Positions 6,396 to 13,047 of a stretch of DNA of 43,313 bases are shown here, in pieces; positions within the stretch are counted from its first letter, which is position 1, and each line of letters starts with the position of its first letter. Position numbers and translations under genes: made by a program. The notes beneath the pieces were generated by a model, which ran no database searches, was not told where the DNA came from, and saw nothing but the letters and a program-made list of their open reading frames with translations. Source of the stretch: a virus; IMG/VR virus record IMGVR_UViG_3300017973_000003, positions 1-43,313 of that record, one strand, 5' to 3'.

Positions 6396-7532
6396 ATGAA
6401 AAAGTTAATGAGTGAAATTAAGGATGATGCCAAAAATAAAAAAATAAAAAATATATATATAGCAAACCTTTTAAATGTTAATCGCTCTCAAATTACACAT
6501 TATTACAATGGGACAAATCAAATGAGTTTTCTAAACTTCTTAGAGTTACTAGATATTGTTTATTCTAATGAACAGGAAAAAAGAGAAAAAATATTAAGAT
6601 TTTGCAAATGTGATTCTAGGCCAGAGAGTATAAGAGAGTGTTTTGAATGGTGTTCACATAACGGTAATGAAGAATTAATGGATTTTTTATTTGAAATACA
6701 TGAAAAAAGTGAAAAAATCGAAAAAAAGTTAATTGATATGTACTCTTTATTGAGAAAAAGAAATAAAAAATTAGTTACATCGGAAGAATATTATGATCAA
6801 GTCGATGAGATTAAATTAAGAGGAACTAATCATATAGAGACTTCAATTTTAATAAAAATCATAACTTTGTATGCTTATTTCGACTTTAATAGTTACGATC
6901 TAGTATTAAATGTCTCCAAAAGTATCCATGAACAAATTAGGCAATTATCAAACGGGTATTTGAAAGAAGCATTTAGATTAAGATTAGCAGAAATAATCAT
7001 TATATCTAAAATGAGAAAAAATGAATTAACATTTGTAGAAAGTTTTATTAACAATGAATTAAACGAGATAAATTATGAAAAATTCCCGATTGTTTATATA
7101 ACAATGCTTTGTGTCATGAGTGAAATTAAAGCTTTTAGTGATTATCAATGTAGTATGAAGTATATAAATTTAGCAATGGAAGCTCTAAAAAAATTAAAAT
7201 TAAGTGCTATTTACTTAAGGAAAAAAAGTATTATAGAATCAACATCTGATTTTATTAACATTACTAATAATAAATTTGATGGTCTGTACTTAACAGATAA
7301 ATCCGAACGAGCTCATTACTATGCTAAACTTGACGAAGATTCTAAAAAAAAATCTGTAATTTTATTAAATGAGATCGAAGCTGAACGTGGTTTTTTATCA
7401 ACTTTTCAAATGTACTATAAATCACTAGCACTTAATGATAAAGATTTGTTTAATAGCGCTATAGTTCAATTTATAAAAAATGGAAATCTTTTTTATGCAA
7501 ATAATTTAAGTGATCATTTAATAGAATTTTAA
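6396..7532 (+). CDS. aimR: arbitrium receptor/regulator, AimR family
   Basis: A 378-residue protein close to the 386 of SPbeta AimR. Residues about 1-60 form an HTH (IYIANLLNVNRSQITHYYNG). The rest is helical and TPR-like. The C-terminal third shows the AimR pattern as I remember it: a RAHYY..L.EDSKKK segment matching QAHCF..F.ENSKAK, then an LFNSAIVQFIKNG helix matching FYSSIEYFKKSN. In known systems AimR binds DNA and drives aimX until the phage's own imported peptide releases it, favouring lysogeny. Immediately downstream is a secreted peptide precursor, as expected. The start has a GAGGTG site. A PlcR/Rap-type receptor is the alternative, but the HTH plus the C-terminal match favour AimR. 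Confidence 0.85.
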   Translation: MKKLMSEIKDDAKNKKIKNIYIANLLNVNRSQITHYYNGTNQMSFLNFLELLDIVYSNEQEKREKILRFCKCDSRPESIRECFEWCSHNGNEELMDFLFEIHEKSEKIEKKLIDMYSLLRKRNKKLVTSEEYYDQVDEIKLRGTNHIETSILIKIITLYAYFDFNSYDLVLNVSKSIHEQIRQLSNGYLKEAFRLRLAEIIIISKMRKNELTFVESFINNELNEINYEKFPIVYITMLCVMSEIKAFSDYQCSMKYINLAMEALKKLKLSAIYLRKKSIIESTSDFINITNNKFDGLYLTDKSERAHYYAKLDEDSKKKSVILLNEIEAERGFLSTFQMYYKSLALNDKDLFNSAIVQFIKNGNLFYANNLSDHLIEF

Positions 7533-7551
7533 AAATATACCTTCTACTTTA

Positions 7552-7595
7552 TTGCATGGAATATTTTGTATGTTATAATAAAAATACGCGCGAAA
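7552..7595 (+). promoter_or_regulatory. aimP promoter with CGCGCG operator
   Basis: TTGCAT (7552-7557), 16 bases, extended TGT-TATAAT (7574-7579). AATACGCGCGAAA (7583-7595) begins three bases after the -10 and so overlaps the likely transcription start. The peptide gene can therefore be controlled separately from aimR. Confidence 0.7.
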
Positions 7596-7617
7596 TGAAT
7601 GGAAAGTAGGAGTTTAT

Positions 7618-7854
7618 ATGTTGCAGAAAATCGTTTTGTCAGCAATTATAGCATTAAGTCTAGCAGGAACATCTAGCAAAGTTGGTGAACCTGTAGGAGA
7701 AAAACACATCAAAGACACAGCTTCTATTCAGACTTATAGCGATCCAGGTGGCGGAGGATTTGTTAAACAAAATCTAAGCTCAAGTGATGTTGCTTTGGTT
7801 GGTACAAACAACATACAACCATATCGTGTTGATCCAGGTGGCGGAGGTTTCTGA
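7618..7854 (+). CDS. aimP: AimP-like secreted pheromone precursor with two DPGGGGF copies
   Basis: A 78-residue pre-pro-peptide. Residues 1-20 are a signal peptide (short basic start, then VLSAIIALSLAG). Two repeats follow: IQTYS-DPGGGGF at 42-48 inside the protein, and IQPYRV-DPGGGGF at 72-78 as the exact C-terminus. The underlying DNA, GATCCAGGTGGCGGAGG, is identical in both. Known SPbeta-group AimP proteins are about 43 residues with one six-residue peptide at the end. This one is nearly twice as long and carries two units of a different, glycine-rich sequence. It is expected to be secreted by Sec, cut by extracellular proteases, reimported by Opp and read by the AimR-like protein. RBS AGTAGGAG precedes the ATG. 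A terminator follows. Confidence 0.85.
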   Translation: MLQKIVLSAIIALSLAGTSSKVGEPVGEKHIKDTASIQTYSDPGGGGFVKQNLSSSDVALVGTNNIQPYRVDPGGGGF

Positions 7855-7870
7855 TTCGTCAGTATTATAA

Positions 7871-7900
7871 AAAGACATCATCTACTTAGATGATGTCTTT
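7871..7900 (+). terminator. aimP terminator
   Basis: Perfect 13-bp stem AAAGACATCATCT/AGATGATGTCTTT with loop ACTT. The T-run is interrupted (TTTACTCATTTTT), so readthrough into the next gene is possible and could be the regulated step. Confidence 0.8.
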
Positions 7901-7917
7901 ACTCATTTTTAGGGATG

Positions 7918-7949
7918 TTTAGTAAAATTTAAAAATAAAAAATACTAAA
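7918..7949. promoter_or_regulatory. candidate AimR or repressor site before the aimX-position gene
   Basis: TTTAGTA (7918-7924) and TACTAAA (7943-7949) form an inverted repeat around an 18-base AT-only spacer. In known arbitrium loci AimR binds a widely spaced inverted repeat just upstream of aimX. A related GTTTACTAAAC palindrome lies in the repressor promoter at 8597-8607. Confidence 0.45.
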
Positions 7950-7970
7950 TTTTTAAAGGGGTAATGATCG

Positions 7971-8171
7971 ATGCAAACTGCAGTAGAAGTTGTAAAAAGT
8001 AATGATATTTTAGACAAAGTAATTATGTTAGCAAGAAAAATTAACATCAACGTAAATAACTATGTCAAAGACTCAAAAATTGAGGTTGATAGATTGCTTA
8101 TTGATCTATCAGAAAATTTATCGATTTCAAAAGAAGCTCAAACTAAAATCCAACAATTATTACATAAATAA
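7971..8171 (+). CDS. small helical protein in the aimX position
   Basis: A 66-residue, helical, charged protein (MQTAVEVVKSNDILDKVIML...). The ATG follows AAAGGGG by nine bases. An out-of-frame ATG at 7964 leads to an early stop. It is the only gene between the peptide precursor and the repressor terminator, the position of aimX, the regulated output of arbitrium loci. Sequence similarity to known AimX is not evident to me, so this is a positional analogy only. It could equally be an anti-repressor or an unrelated small protein. Confidence 0.65.
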   Translation: MQTAVEVVKSNDILDKVIMLARKININVNNYVKDSKIEVDRLLIDLSENLSISKEAQTKIQQLLHK

Positions 8172-8173
8172 AA

Positions 8174-8209
8174 AAAGAACAATTCCACTCAGTGAGGGGG
8201 TTGTTCTTT
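8174..8209. terminator. bidirectional terminator between convergent genes
   Basis: AAAGAACAA (8174-8182) pairs with TTGTTCTTT (8201-8209), with inner CTCA/TGAG pairing. A-runs to the left and T-runs to the right serve both the gene ending at 8171 and the repressor gene, whose stop overlaps the stem. Confidence 0.8.
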
Positions 8210-8558
8210 AAACCTCTTGATTTAATATTAAGTTCAACGCTTCATCCAATATTTTATATTGATCAGTTGTTAAAGGTTGACCGTTTATTGTTAAAGTTTT
8301 ATTTTTTAAAACATCTTTTACATCTGAACTTGCTAACATTTTATCGTCTGTTTTTCCAGTTAGATAGTCTGTAGTAGTATTTAAGATTTCTGCTAACTTT
8401 ACAAGTCTTTCGTGTTTAGGTGTTCTTCTCCCTTGAATATAACCATCGTAAGTACTTCTTTGTATATCAACATAATCTAAAATCGTTGGAACCGGAATTT
8501 TTTGAGCTTTTCTCCGTTCCTTTATTCTGGTAGATAATATTTTTTTAAAGTCTTCCAT
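8208..8558 (-). CDS. CI-like XRE family repressor
   Basis: A 116-residue protein. Residues about 8-68 form a Cro/CI-type HTH (RIKERRKAQKIPVPTILDYVDIQRSTYDGYIQGRRTP split as helices, then the LVKLAEIL helix and DYLTGKTD). A short C-terminal region follows that may dimerise. No LexA-like protease domain is present, so induction by self-cleavage is unlikely, which fits control by peptide signalling or an anti-repressor. RBS AAGGAG precedes the ATG. It is divergent from the Cro-like gene at 8760 across an operator-rich gap. It is the best candidate for the prophage repressor. Confidence 0.85.
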   Translation of the reverse strand: MEDFKKILSTRIKERRKAQKIPVPTILDYVDIQRSTYDGYIQGRRTPKHERLVKLAEILNTTTDYLTGKTDDKMLASSDVKDVLKNKTLTINGQPLTTDQYKILDEALNLILNQEV

Positions 8559-8596
8559 ACAGACACTCCTTAGTAAGTGTTTTGTTTATGCTAACA

Positions 8597-8709
8597 GTTT
8601 ACTAAACACATAATATATAGTAAATTATCCTCAAAAACTATGCAATATGCAAGTTTTTTTCTTGTTAAATTATTATAACATGTTGAAATACACGCCAAAC
8701 GCGTGTATT
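8597..8709. promoter_or_regulatory. lysogeny switch operators
   Basis: The gap between the divergent repressor and Cro-like genes. GTTTACTAAAC (8597-8607) is palindromic and pairs with TAGTAAA (8618-8624). AATACACGC (8687-8695) and GCGTGTATT (8701-8709) form a perfect inverted repeat around CAAAC. The left half reads AATACACGCCAAA, two mismatches from the AATACGCGCGAAA element at other promoters, hinting that one protein uses both. Confidence 0.65.
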
Positions 8710-8759
8710 ATTTATTTATAAAGGTTTTTGCAATTGTGAAATTAAGGGGTTGTAAAAGA

Positions 8760-8957
8760 ATGTCTAAAGATAAAAGAAAGAGGCTAGAGATCATTGGAAT
8801 TAGAAGGAAAAGAGGCCTAACGCAAGAAGAGGTAGCTGAATATCTAAATATTAGTTCTAGTTTTTACTCGCAAATAGAAACTGGAATAAGAAATCCAGGT
8901 AGAGAAACAGCTATTAAATTATGTGATTTTTATGGAATGGATATAAGGAAAATATAA
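8760..8957 (+). CDS. Cro-like XRE family regulator
   Basis: A 65-residue protein, nearly all HTH: IGIRRKRGLTQEEVAEYLNI, then SSFYSQIETGIRNP as recognition helix and turn. The ATG at 8760 is preferred over upstream in-frame starts because AAGGGG lies ten bases ahead. The size and the divergent position opposite the longer repressor are typical of Cro. It would oppose the repressor and start lytic expression. It is followed by a promoter feeding the early operon. Confidence 0.85.
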   Translation: MSKDKRKRLEIIGIRRKRGLTQEEVAEYLNISSSFYSQIETGIRNPGRETAIKLCDFYGMDIRKI

Positions 8958-8984
8958 TTTTTTTTGGAGTTAATACGCGCGAAA
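8953..8984 (+). promoter_or_regulatory. early-operon promoter region with CGCGCG operator
   Basis: TATAAT at 8953-8958 with a weak -35 (TTATGG). AATACGCGCGAAA lies at 8972-8984, just downstream of the expected start and ahead of the first early gene at 9014. Same element as at 5902 and 7583. Confidence 0.5.
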
Positions 8985-9013
8985 AGAATGTATTTTATGA
9001 GAGGTGAATGTAT

Positions 9014-9139
9014 TTGAACTTTAAAAATGCTTCTATTCAACAACTCTATCAAATTATCAAAAACGAAAACTGCAAATCTAACATCAAAGAAGCTGCATAT
9101 CTCGAATTACATAATAGGTACATGGAGGTTATGGGATGA
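9014..9139 (+). CDS. small early phage protein
   Basis: 41 residues, starting NFKNASIQQLYQIIKNENC after a TTG initiator with GAGGTG seven bases ahead. The pattern (short helix, Cys, then a helix ending in a hydrophobic run) resembles small proteins common at the head of early operons in cereus-group phages. Function unknown. Its TGA overlaps the next start (ATGA), so translation is coupled. Confidence 0.65.
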   Translation: MNFKNASIQQLYQIIKNENCKSNIKEAAYLELHNRYMEVMG

Positions 9140-9288
9140 AGAACGGAAAGAAACCAACAAAAAAACAGCTGATCACAATGAAAGATGCTGGATTAAATCC
9201 GTCAGACTGGCTGATTTCTAAGAACTTACCAGGAGAACTACATCTTATACATAGATACAACAATCAAACAAAGACGTTGTGGGTGTAA
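9136..9288 (+). CDS. DUF6906-like small phage protein
   Basis: 50 residues: MKNGKKPTKKQLITMKDAGL, then NPSDWLISKN, LPGELHLIHRYNNQT. This matches the pattern I recall for DUF6906 proteins (KPTrkQk..lK...LNp.nWLv.KnLp.eL.ivHR). Role unknown. Coupled to the preceding gene by an ATGA overlap and followed two bases later by the next start. Confidence 0.75.
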   Translation: MKNGKKPTKKQLITMKDAGLNPSDWLISKNLPGELHLIHRYNNQTKTLWV

Positions 9289-9290
9289 AC

Positions 9291-9533
9291 ATGGAAGTTA
9301 AAAAAGTATGGACTGAAAATTATATCGCGTTAGAAAACTATGATTTTCTTTGGAGTGAAGATGATCTAAGAGAATTTAGAGATATGTGGAAGAAAGATGA
9401 ACCAATTAATGTGATTTGTAAACGACTAGAAAGAAAAGAAATTGAAATCGCAATTATCATATTGGACCAAGCTCAAAAAGGAATCATTAAAAAACGGAAA
9501 ATAGGATTAGGAATTGAGGGTTTTGTAAATTGA
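9291..9533 (+). CDS. conserved small phage protein with HTH-like helices
   Basis: 80 residues. The ATG at 9291 is used. The middle reads WSEDDLREFRDMWKKDEPI followed by an ICKRLERKEIEIAIIILDQA helix, a pattern found in small Bacillus phage proteins resembling sigma-4/HTH-like units. The C-terminus is basic. A DNA-binding early regulator is possible but unproven. The ribosome site is weak, so translation probably depends on coupling with upstream genes. Confidence 0.7.
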   Translation: MEVKKVWTENYIALENYDFLWSEDDLREFRDMWKKDEPINVICKRLERKEIEIAIIILDQAQKGIIKKRKIGLGIEGFVN

Positions 9534-9706
9534 TTTTGAGAGAAGCGGCGGAAAAGGTTGAAGTAATTAAAAAAGCAAGAGCAAAGCGGAAACGGAAACT
9601 TATTAAACTACTAATCAATAATAAGGTATACGAACACCAGGACGGACGACAACTATACGAAATGTCATCAATGGAGCTGCAGCAATTATTACAAGCAAAG
9701 GAATGA
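9530..9706 (+). CDS. Fur-regulated basic protein-like (FbpA family)
   Basis: 58 residues, very basic (KKARAKRKRKLIKLL), ending in DGRQLYEMSSMELQQLL. The GRQLYELs..EL ending is the hallmark I associate with FbpA-type small basic proteins of Bacillus. The TTG start overlaps the previous stop (TTGA) and has GAGGG ten bases upstream. In the host such proteins act with small RNAs in iron sparing; in phage operons their role is not known. Confidence 0.65.
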   Translation: MILREAAEKVEVIKKARAKRKRKLIKLLINNKVYEHQDGRQLYEMSSMELQQLLQAKE

Positions 9707-9711
9707 TTACA

Positions 9712-10251
9712 ATGCACCACGGAAACAGAGGTATGGCCTTTGAAAATTTAATAAACATGGCCAATATTCAATATGAAAATGGTGGAGTGGCAATGATAAA
9801 CAAAAGCCCAACCCCAGTAAAAGTTTTAAAATCGAATGGACATAAAGTAATTAACGGAGTGTATGAATCAAAAAGCACAGTTGATTATGACGGAGTATAT
9901 AAAGGTAGAGCGATTTATTTTGAAGCAAAGACAGTAAAAGGTAGAAGATTTGATTTGAAAAACATTCACGATCATCAAATTAAACATTTAGAAAAAGCTC
10001 ATAAACTAGGAGCGGTTTGTTTCTTACTGATTGAATTTTCAGATTCAAGAACAATTTACTATGTTCCTTTCACAGTGATGAAACACTACATAGACAATTC
10101 AAAAGTAAAAGATGCAAAGAAAGGGAGCAAAAGCATACCGCAAGATGACTTTGATGTTTATGCATATGGAGTGAAAGGTTCAGCTAGATGTCTATTAGAC
10201 TATTTAGTTTGGGTGGATGAGCTATACGGAATCGAGGCGAAAGCTAATTGA
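9712..10251 (+). CDS. recU: Holliday junction resolvase RecU
   Basis: 179 residues. The ATG at 9712 ([13 protein letters not shown]) has AAAGGA nine bases ahead; the ATG at 9703 sits on the site itself. It has the RecU/PD-(D/E)xK plan: an N-terminal NRG motif, [21 protein letters not shown] with the catalytic Asp, [12 protein letters not shown] with the E-x-K pair, then [22 protein letters not shown] and YYVPF. It cuts four-way junctions in recombination and in resolving concatemers before packaging. It overlaps ssb by four bases. Confidence 0.93.
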   Translation: MHHGNRGMAFENLINMANIQYENGGVAMINKSPTPVKVLKSNGHKVINGVYESKSTVDYDGVYKGRAIYFEAKTVKGRRFDLKNIHDHQIKHLEKAHKLGAVCFLLIEFSDSRTIYYVPFTVMKHYIDNSKVKDAKKGSKSIPQDDFDVYAYGVKGSARCLLDYLVWVDELYGIEAKAN

Positions 10252-10679
10252 TTAATAAAGTTGTTTTAGTAGGTCGCTTAACTAAGGAGCCAGATTTGAA
10301 ATATACACCAAACGGAGTAGCTGTTGCTACTTTTACTATTGCAGTAAATCGTACTTTTTCAAATCAGCAAGGTGATCGTGATGCCGACTTTATCAATTGT
10401 GTAGTTTGGAGAAAGCCTGCGGAAAACGCTGCTAACTATTTAAGAAAAGGATCCTTAGCTGGAGTAGAAGGACGTATTCAATCAAGAAGTTATGAAGGAC
10501 AAGATGGAAAGAAAGTTTACGTTACGGAAGTTGTAGCAGACGCAGTGCAATTCTTAGAAACACGTGGACAAACTGAACAGCAACAGCCAACTTATTACGA
10601 GAATCCATTTGATCCGAAACAACAGAAAGAATACTTCCCAAAACAGAAGCAGAATTTCGATGATAAAGGACCTTATTAG
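10248..10679 (+). CDS. ssb: single-stranded DNA-binding protein
   Basis: 143 residues with a complete OB-fold SSB core ([61 protein letters not shown]). A glutamine/proline-rich linker follows. The last residues are FDDKGPY, a degenerate version of the DDDIPF tip that recruits host replication proteins, so partner binding may differ. The TTG start overlaps the recU stop (TTGA). It coats single strands in replication and recombination. Confidence 0.95.
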   Translation: MINKVVLVGRLTKEPDLKYTPNGVAVATFTIAVNRTFSNQQGDRDADFINCVVWRKPAENAANYLRKGSLAGVEGRIQSRSYEGQDGKKVYVTEVVADAVQFLETRGQTEQQQPTYYENPFDPKQQKEYFPKQKQNFDDKGPY

Positions 10680-10694
10680 GAGGTAAAAGAACCA

Positions 10695-10970
10695 ATGAAA
10701 ATGATTAGAAAAGCAGTTAAGGGTGCTTGTGAAAATATAGCTAAATTCGTTAGAGAAATAAAGTTTAAATCAGAAGTAAGTAAAAAAAATCAAGATATTA
10801 ATTTCTCTCTTACTACAGATAAGTTGTTTGAAGATGATCCGCAATTAGGAAGTGAAAGTATATATATCGATTGGAGCAGCGGTATTAGTGGTAAAGTTTC
10901 TCAAGTTAAATTTAATCGAAAGCTCTACTGGAGAAAGAAAATGTCACAACGAAAAAGAGGATTACGTTAA
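10695..10970 (+). CDS. hypothetical early protein
   Basis: 91 residues, basic at both ends (N-terminal MKMIRKAVKG, C-terminal RKLYWRKKMSQRKRGLR) with an acidic middle (LFEDDPQLGSESIYIDW). The ATG follows a strong AGGAGG. It starts 15 bases after ssb and its stop overlaps the next start (TAATG). No family recognised. Confidence 0.65.
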   Translation: MKMIRKAVKGACENIAKFVREIKFKSEVSKKNQDINFSLTTDKLFEDDPQLGSESIYIDWSSGISGKVSQVKFNRKLYWRKKMSQRKRGLR

Positions 10971-11170
10971 TGGAAGTTTGTACATATCCCGGTTGTGGTT
11001 ATAGAGCGGATTTCATTTCAAAATCCCACTGTAGTATTCATCACGATATGAAACGTGAAGAAGTTTTTGCTAAGTATGGTAAACCAGAAAAGAAAAAGTT
11101 TAATGGATTGGATTATGTAATCGGAAAGTCTGACAAAGAAAAGGAATGGGTAAGGAGCGGAATAAGATGA
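10970..11170 (+). CDS. small zinc-finger-like phage protein
   Basis: 66 residues. CTYPGCGYRADFISKSHCSIHH gives a C-x4-C...C-x3-H arrangement (written here in full only as C6-C10-C22-H26 spacing) likely to bind zinc. A basic C-terminal part follows. It starts at an ATG overlapping the previous stop. Its last codons contain the ribosome site of the next gene. Probably nucleic-acid or protein binding; function unknown. Confidence 0.65.
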   Translation: MEVCTYPGCGYRADFISKSHCSIHHDMKREEVFAKYGKPEKKKFNGLDYVIGKSDKEKEWVRSGIR

Positions 11171-11340
11171 ATAAACAAAACACTACAGAAATCAGCCTAG
11201 ATGAAAATAAAATCTATGTAGTAAAAGACCAAAAAATAACAGAAATCAGCGCTCCTGATACTGGATTTGGTAAACAAGAGTTTACGTGGCACGGCGGTAA
11301 AGTAACAGATATCATGACTCAATCAAAAACTAGATTATAG
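11167..11340 (+). CDS. DUF3954-like small phage protein
   Basis: 57 residues. The pattern ENKIYVVKDQKITEISAP, then TGFGKQEFTWHGGKVTD, matches what I recall for DUF3954 (iYvVKdGkl..i.pp..GhGkq.itWq.GKp). The ATG at 11167 has AAGGAG ten bases ahead and overlaps the previous gene by four bases. Function unknown; common in early regions of cereus-group phages. Confidence 0.75.
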   Translation: MNKQNTTEISLDENKIYVVKDQKITEISAPDTGFGKQEFTWHGGKVTDIMTQSKTRL

Positions 11341-11350
11341 GAGTTATAGA

Positions 11351-11488
11351 ATGAGTAAAACAGATCGTGAAATGTTTATAGAATGGTTGTCAATTTGGAC
11401 AGGTTATACAAAGGATTACTGGGAGAAACAAAGCGATAAAATACTCGAATTAAATTATCACAAGTATTTAAATGAACATGGCAATTAA
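11351..11488 (+). CDS. hypothetical small protein
   Basis: 45 residues, rich in aromatic residues (MFIEWLSIWTGYTKDYWEKQ). The ATG follows AGGAG by seven bases and the frame runs to a stop ten bases before the next start, so it fits the tight operon. No family recognised. Confidence 0.6.
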   Translation: MSKTDREMFIEWLSIWTGYTKDYWEKQSDKILELNYHKYLNEHGN

Positions 11489-11497
11489 GGAGGACTC

Positions 11498-11671
11498 ATG
11501 AAAAATCAAATAAATGATTTAAAAGCAAAAAAAGAGTACGAAGACCAAATTGCATGGCAAAGGGAAGTGCTTCGTGCTGAGTCGTCGGAAATTAATATTA
11601 GGAGAGATCATAGTGAGCCAGCTAAATTGTATAGAAAAAGAACAGCAAAACCAAAAGTCTCCAACAGATAA
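11498..11671 (+). CDS. hypothetical small basic protein
   Basis: 57 residues, beginning KNQINDLKAKKEYEDQIAWQ and ending in a basic tail (YRKRTAKPKVSNR). The ATG has a perfect AAGGAGG site. It overlaps the following gene by 59 bases in another frame; that gene's ribosome site lies inside this one. Either gene alone could be real, but both have strong start signals. Function unknown. Confidence 0.55.
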   Translation: MKNQINDLKAKKEYEDQIAWQREVLRAESSEINIRRDHSEPAKLYRKRTAKPKVSNR

Positions 11672-12071
11672 ATTTATAAATATGAAAATACTTCATTGTT
11701 GTTGGTCCTGTAATAAAGAACAAGAATTACCTAAAGACCAACATGCTAATAAAAATGGAATTGAATGTGAATGTGGTGGATATTTAGTTACTCCTTCCGG
11801 AAAGGTTCAATTAAAAGTAGTTCCTATCGTCCAGGTATTTCAACTAAATGATTGTGAAGCAATAGCAGCGGAGTCGTTGGAACAAGCAATCAAATTTTAT
11901 TTTACTGAAATCACTGTTTACGACGAGGATAAAATTGATAATCCGCATGTTGTTCCTATGGATTATATGATTTTTGATGATGAAGCTAGAACTACTCAAA
12001 TATCTATTAGTGATTTAATTGAAAGTCAATGGAAGGGGAACCCATTTTATGCTTTTGCCACTGAATATTGA
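11613..12071 (+). CDS. zinc-ribbon phage protein
   Basis: 152 residues with a GTG start preceded by TAGGAGA. Residues about 29-56 form a zinc ribbon (C-C-x2-C knuckle near HCCWSCNKE and a second, ECECGGYLV). The remaining domain (VFQLNDCEAIAAESLEQAIKF, then ITVYDEDKIDNPHVVP) resembles a recurrent domain in Bacillus phage proteins of unknown role. The upstream in-frame sequence lacks a ribosome site. Confidence 0.7.
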   Translation: MSQLNCIEKEQQNQKSPTDKFINMKILHCCWSCNKEQELPKDQHANKNGIECECGGYLVTPSGKVQLKVVPIVQVFQLNDCEAIAAESLEQAIKFYFTEITVYDEDKIDNPHVVPMDYMIFDDEARTTQISISDLIESQWKGNPFYAFATEY

Positions 12072-12082
12072 GGAGAGTTCAT

Positions 12083-12304
12083 ATGAAGAGTCTATCTGAC
12101 TATTCAAATCATTATTTTAGAGAATTGTTGTTAATTGGACAGTTGACATTAAATATAAACAAAAAGCAAATGAGTGAGCTTTTAGGTATTACCCAAACAA
12201 CGTACTCGCAATTTTTACATAAAAGATATCCAGCAAATAAAAAGAAACAAATTTACTATAGAAGATTGATAGAAGCAGAGATATGTAGAAAGTTAATGCA
12301 TTAG
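12083..12304 (+). CDS. small HTH-like protein
   Basis: 73 residues. The ATG at 12083 has GAGGAG upstream. LNINKKQMSELLGITQTTYS followed by QFLHKRYPANKK looks like a Cro-type HTH without the usual fifth helix. It may be an early transcription regulator. It is followed after 15 bases by the next ribosome site. Confidence 0.6.
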   Translation: MKSLSDYSNHYFRELLLIGQLTLNINKKQMSELLGITQTTYSQFLHKRYPANKKKQIYYRRLIEAEICRKLMH

Positions 12305-12369
12305 AACGGAGGAAGTAACTTGGATATAAAAAAAGAGTTACAAACAGAGGTTTTGGCATTATCGAGTTT

Positions 12370-12627
12370 ATGGATAGGTATGGAGCGGAATGTAGTATTC
12401 AAAAATCTTCTTTAGCTACAGAAAATGCAATATGGTTTGGTGTAGATGACGCGGACCCTAAGATAATGGCTTCTAAAACAAAAGAAGGTGGTACTGGTTG
12501 GATTTCTTATTACATTCCAGAAGATGTATTACTTTCAACAAGAATGCATTTGACACAAATGCAAGTTCAGGAGTTATTGCCAATCTTACAAACATTTGCA
12601 GAAACAGGTGAATTACCAGATGAATGA
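12370..12627 (+). CDS. conserved phage protein, start probably displaced by an A-run
   Basis: 85 residues from the first in-frame ATG, but that ATG has no ribosome site. The conserved core (FMDRYGAECSIQKSSLATE, AIWFGVDDADPKIMA, LSTRMHLTQMQVQELLPIL) matches a common Bacillus phage protein of unknown function whose members carry about 15 more N-terminal residues. Those residues (KKRVTNRGFGIIEF) are readable upstream in this frame. A GGAGG site and a TTG at 12320 lie in another frame, joined at a seven-A run (A-AAA-AAA). Either -1 slippage makes the full protein or an A-run length change has broken the start. Confidence 0.7.
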   Translation: MDRYGAECSIQKSSLATENAIWFGVDDADPKIMASKTKEGGTGWISYYIPEDVLLSTRMHLTQMQVQELLPILQTFAETGELPDE

Positions 12628-13021
12628 AAAACCGGACTGGATTGAAACTCATCTTAAACAAATCCGTATGTACCAGCAACAATTAAATGAGCTACCAGAA
12701 GAAGGAATTGTGGAGCGGATGGAGCGCATAGAAATACTTTCTAAAATGTTAGTTTTCATTGGGAAGTTAGCTGGCGAACTATCTGAAGAATACAAGATGT
12801 TTTATGCAAAACGGAAAAGAATACATGCAGAAACATATTTAAAAGCAAAGAAAAATAAAGCAGTAGAAGCTGAACTTGCAGTTACAAAAATAAGAGAAGA
12901 AGAAGCACAAGCATATGGGAACATGCAAAGATGGAGAAATGCGTTTGAGAGCACTAAAGAAGAGATTAATGCTTTGAAATACAAACTTAGGATTAGTTTT
13001 GAGGATGGTTCGAGTAGATAA
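12620..13021 (+). CDS. hypothetical coiled-coil early protein
   Basis: 133 residues, almost entirely helical and charged, with heptad-like runs (AEAELAVTKIREEEAQAYGN, then ESTKEEINALKYKL). The ATG overlaps the preceding stop (ATGA) and AGGTG lies ten bases ahead. Likely an oligomeric helper protein. No family recognised. Confidence 0.65.
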   Translation: MNEKPDWIETHLKQIRMYQQQLNELPEEGIVERMERIEILSKMLVFIGKLAGELSEEYKMFYAKRKRIHAETYLKAKKNKAVEAELAVTKIREEEAQAYGNMQRWRNAFESTKEEINALKYKLRISFEDGSSR

Positions 13022-13047
13022 ATTAAGTGCAATAAGAGGTGGAAAGT

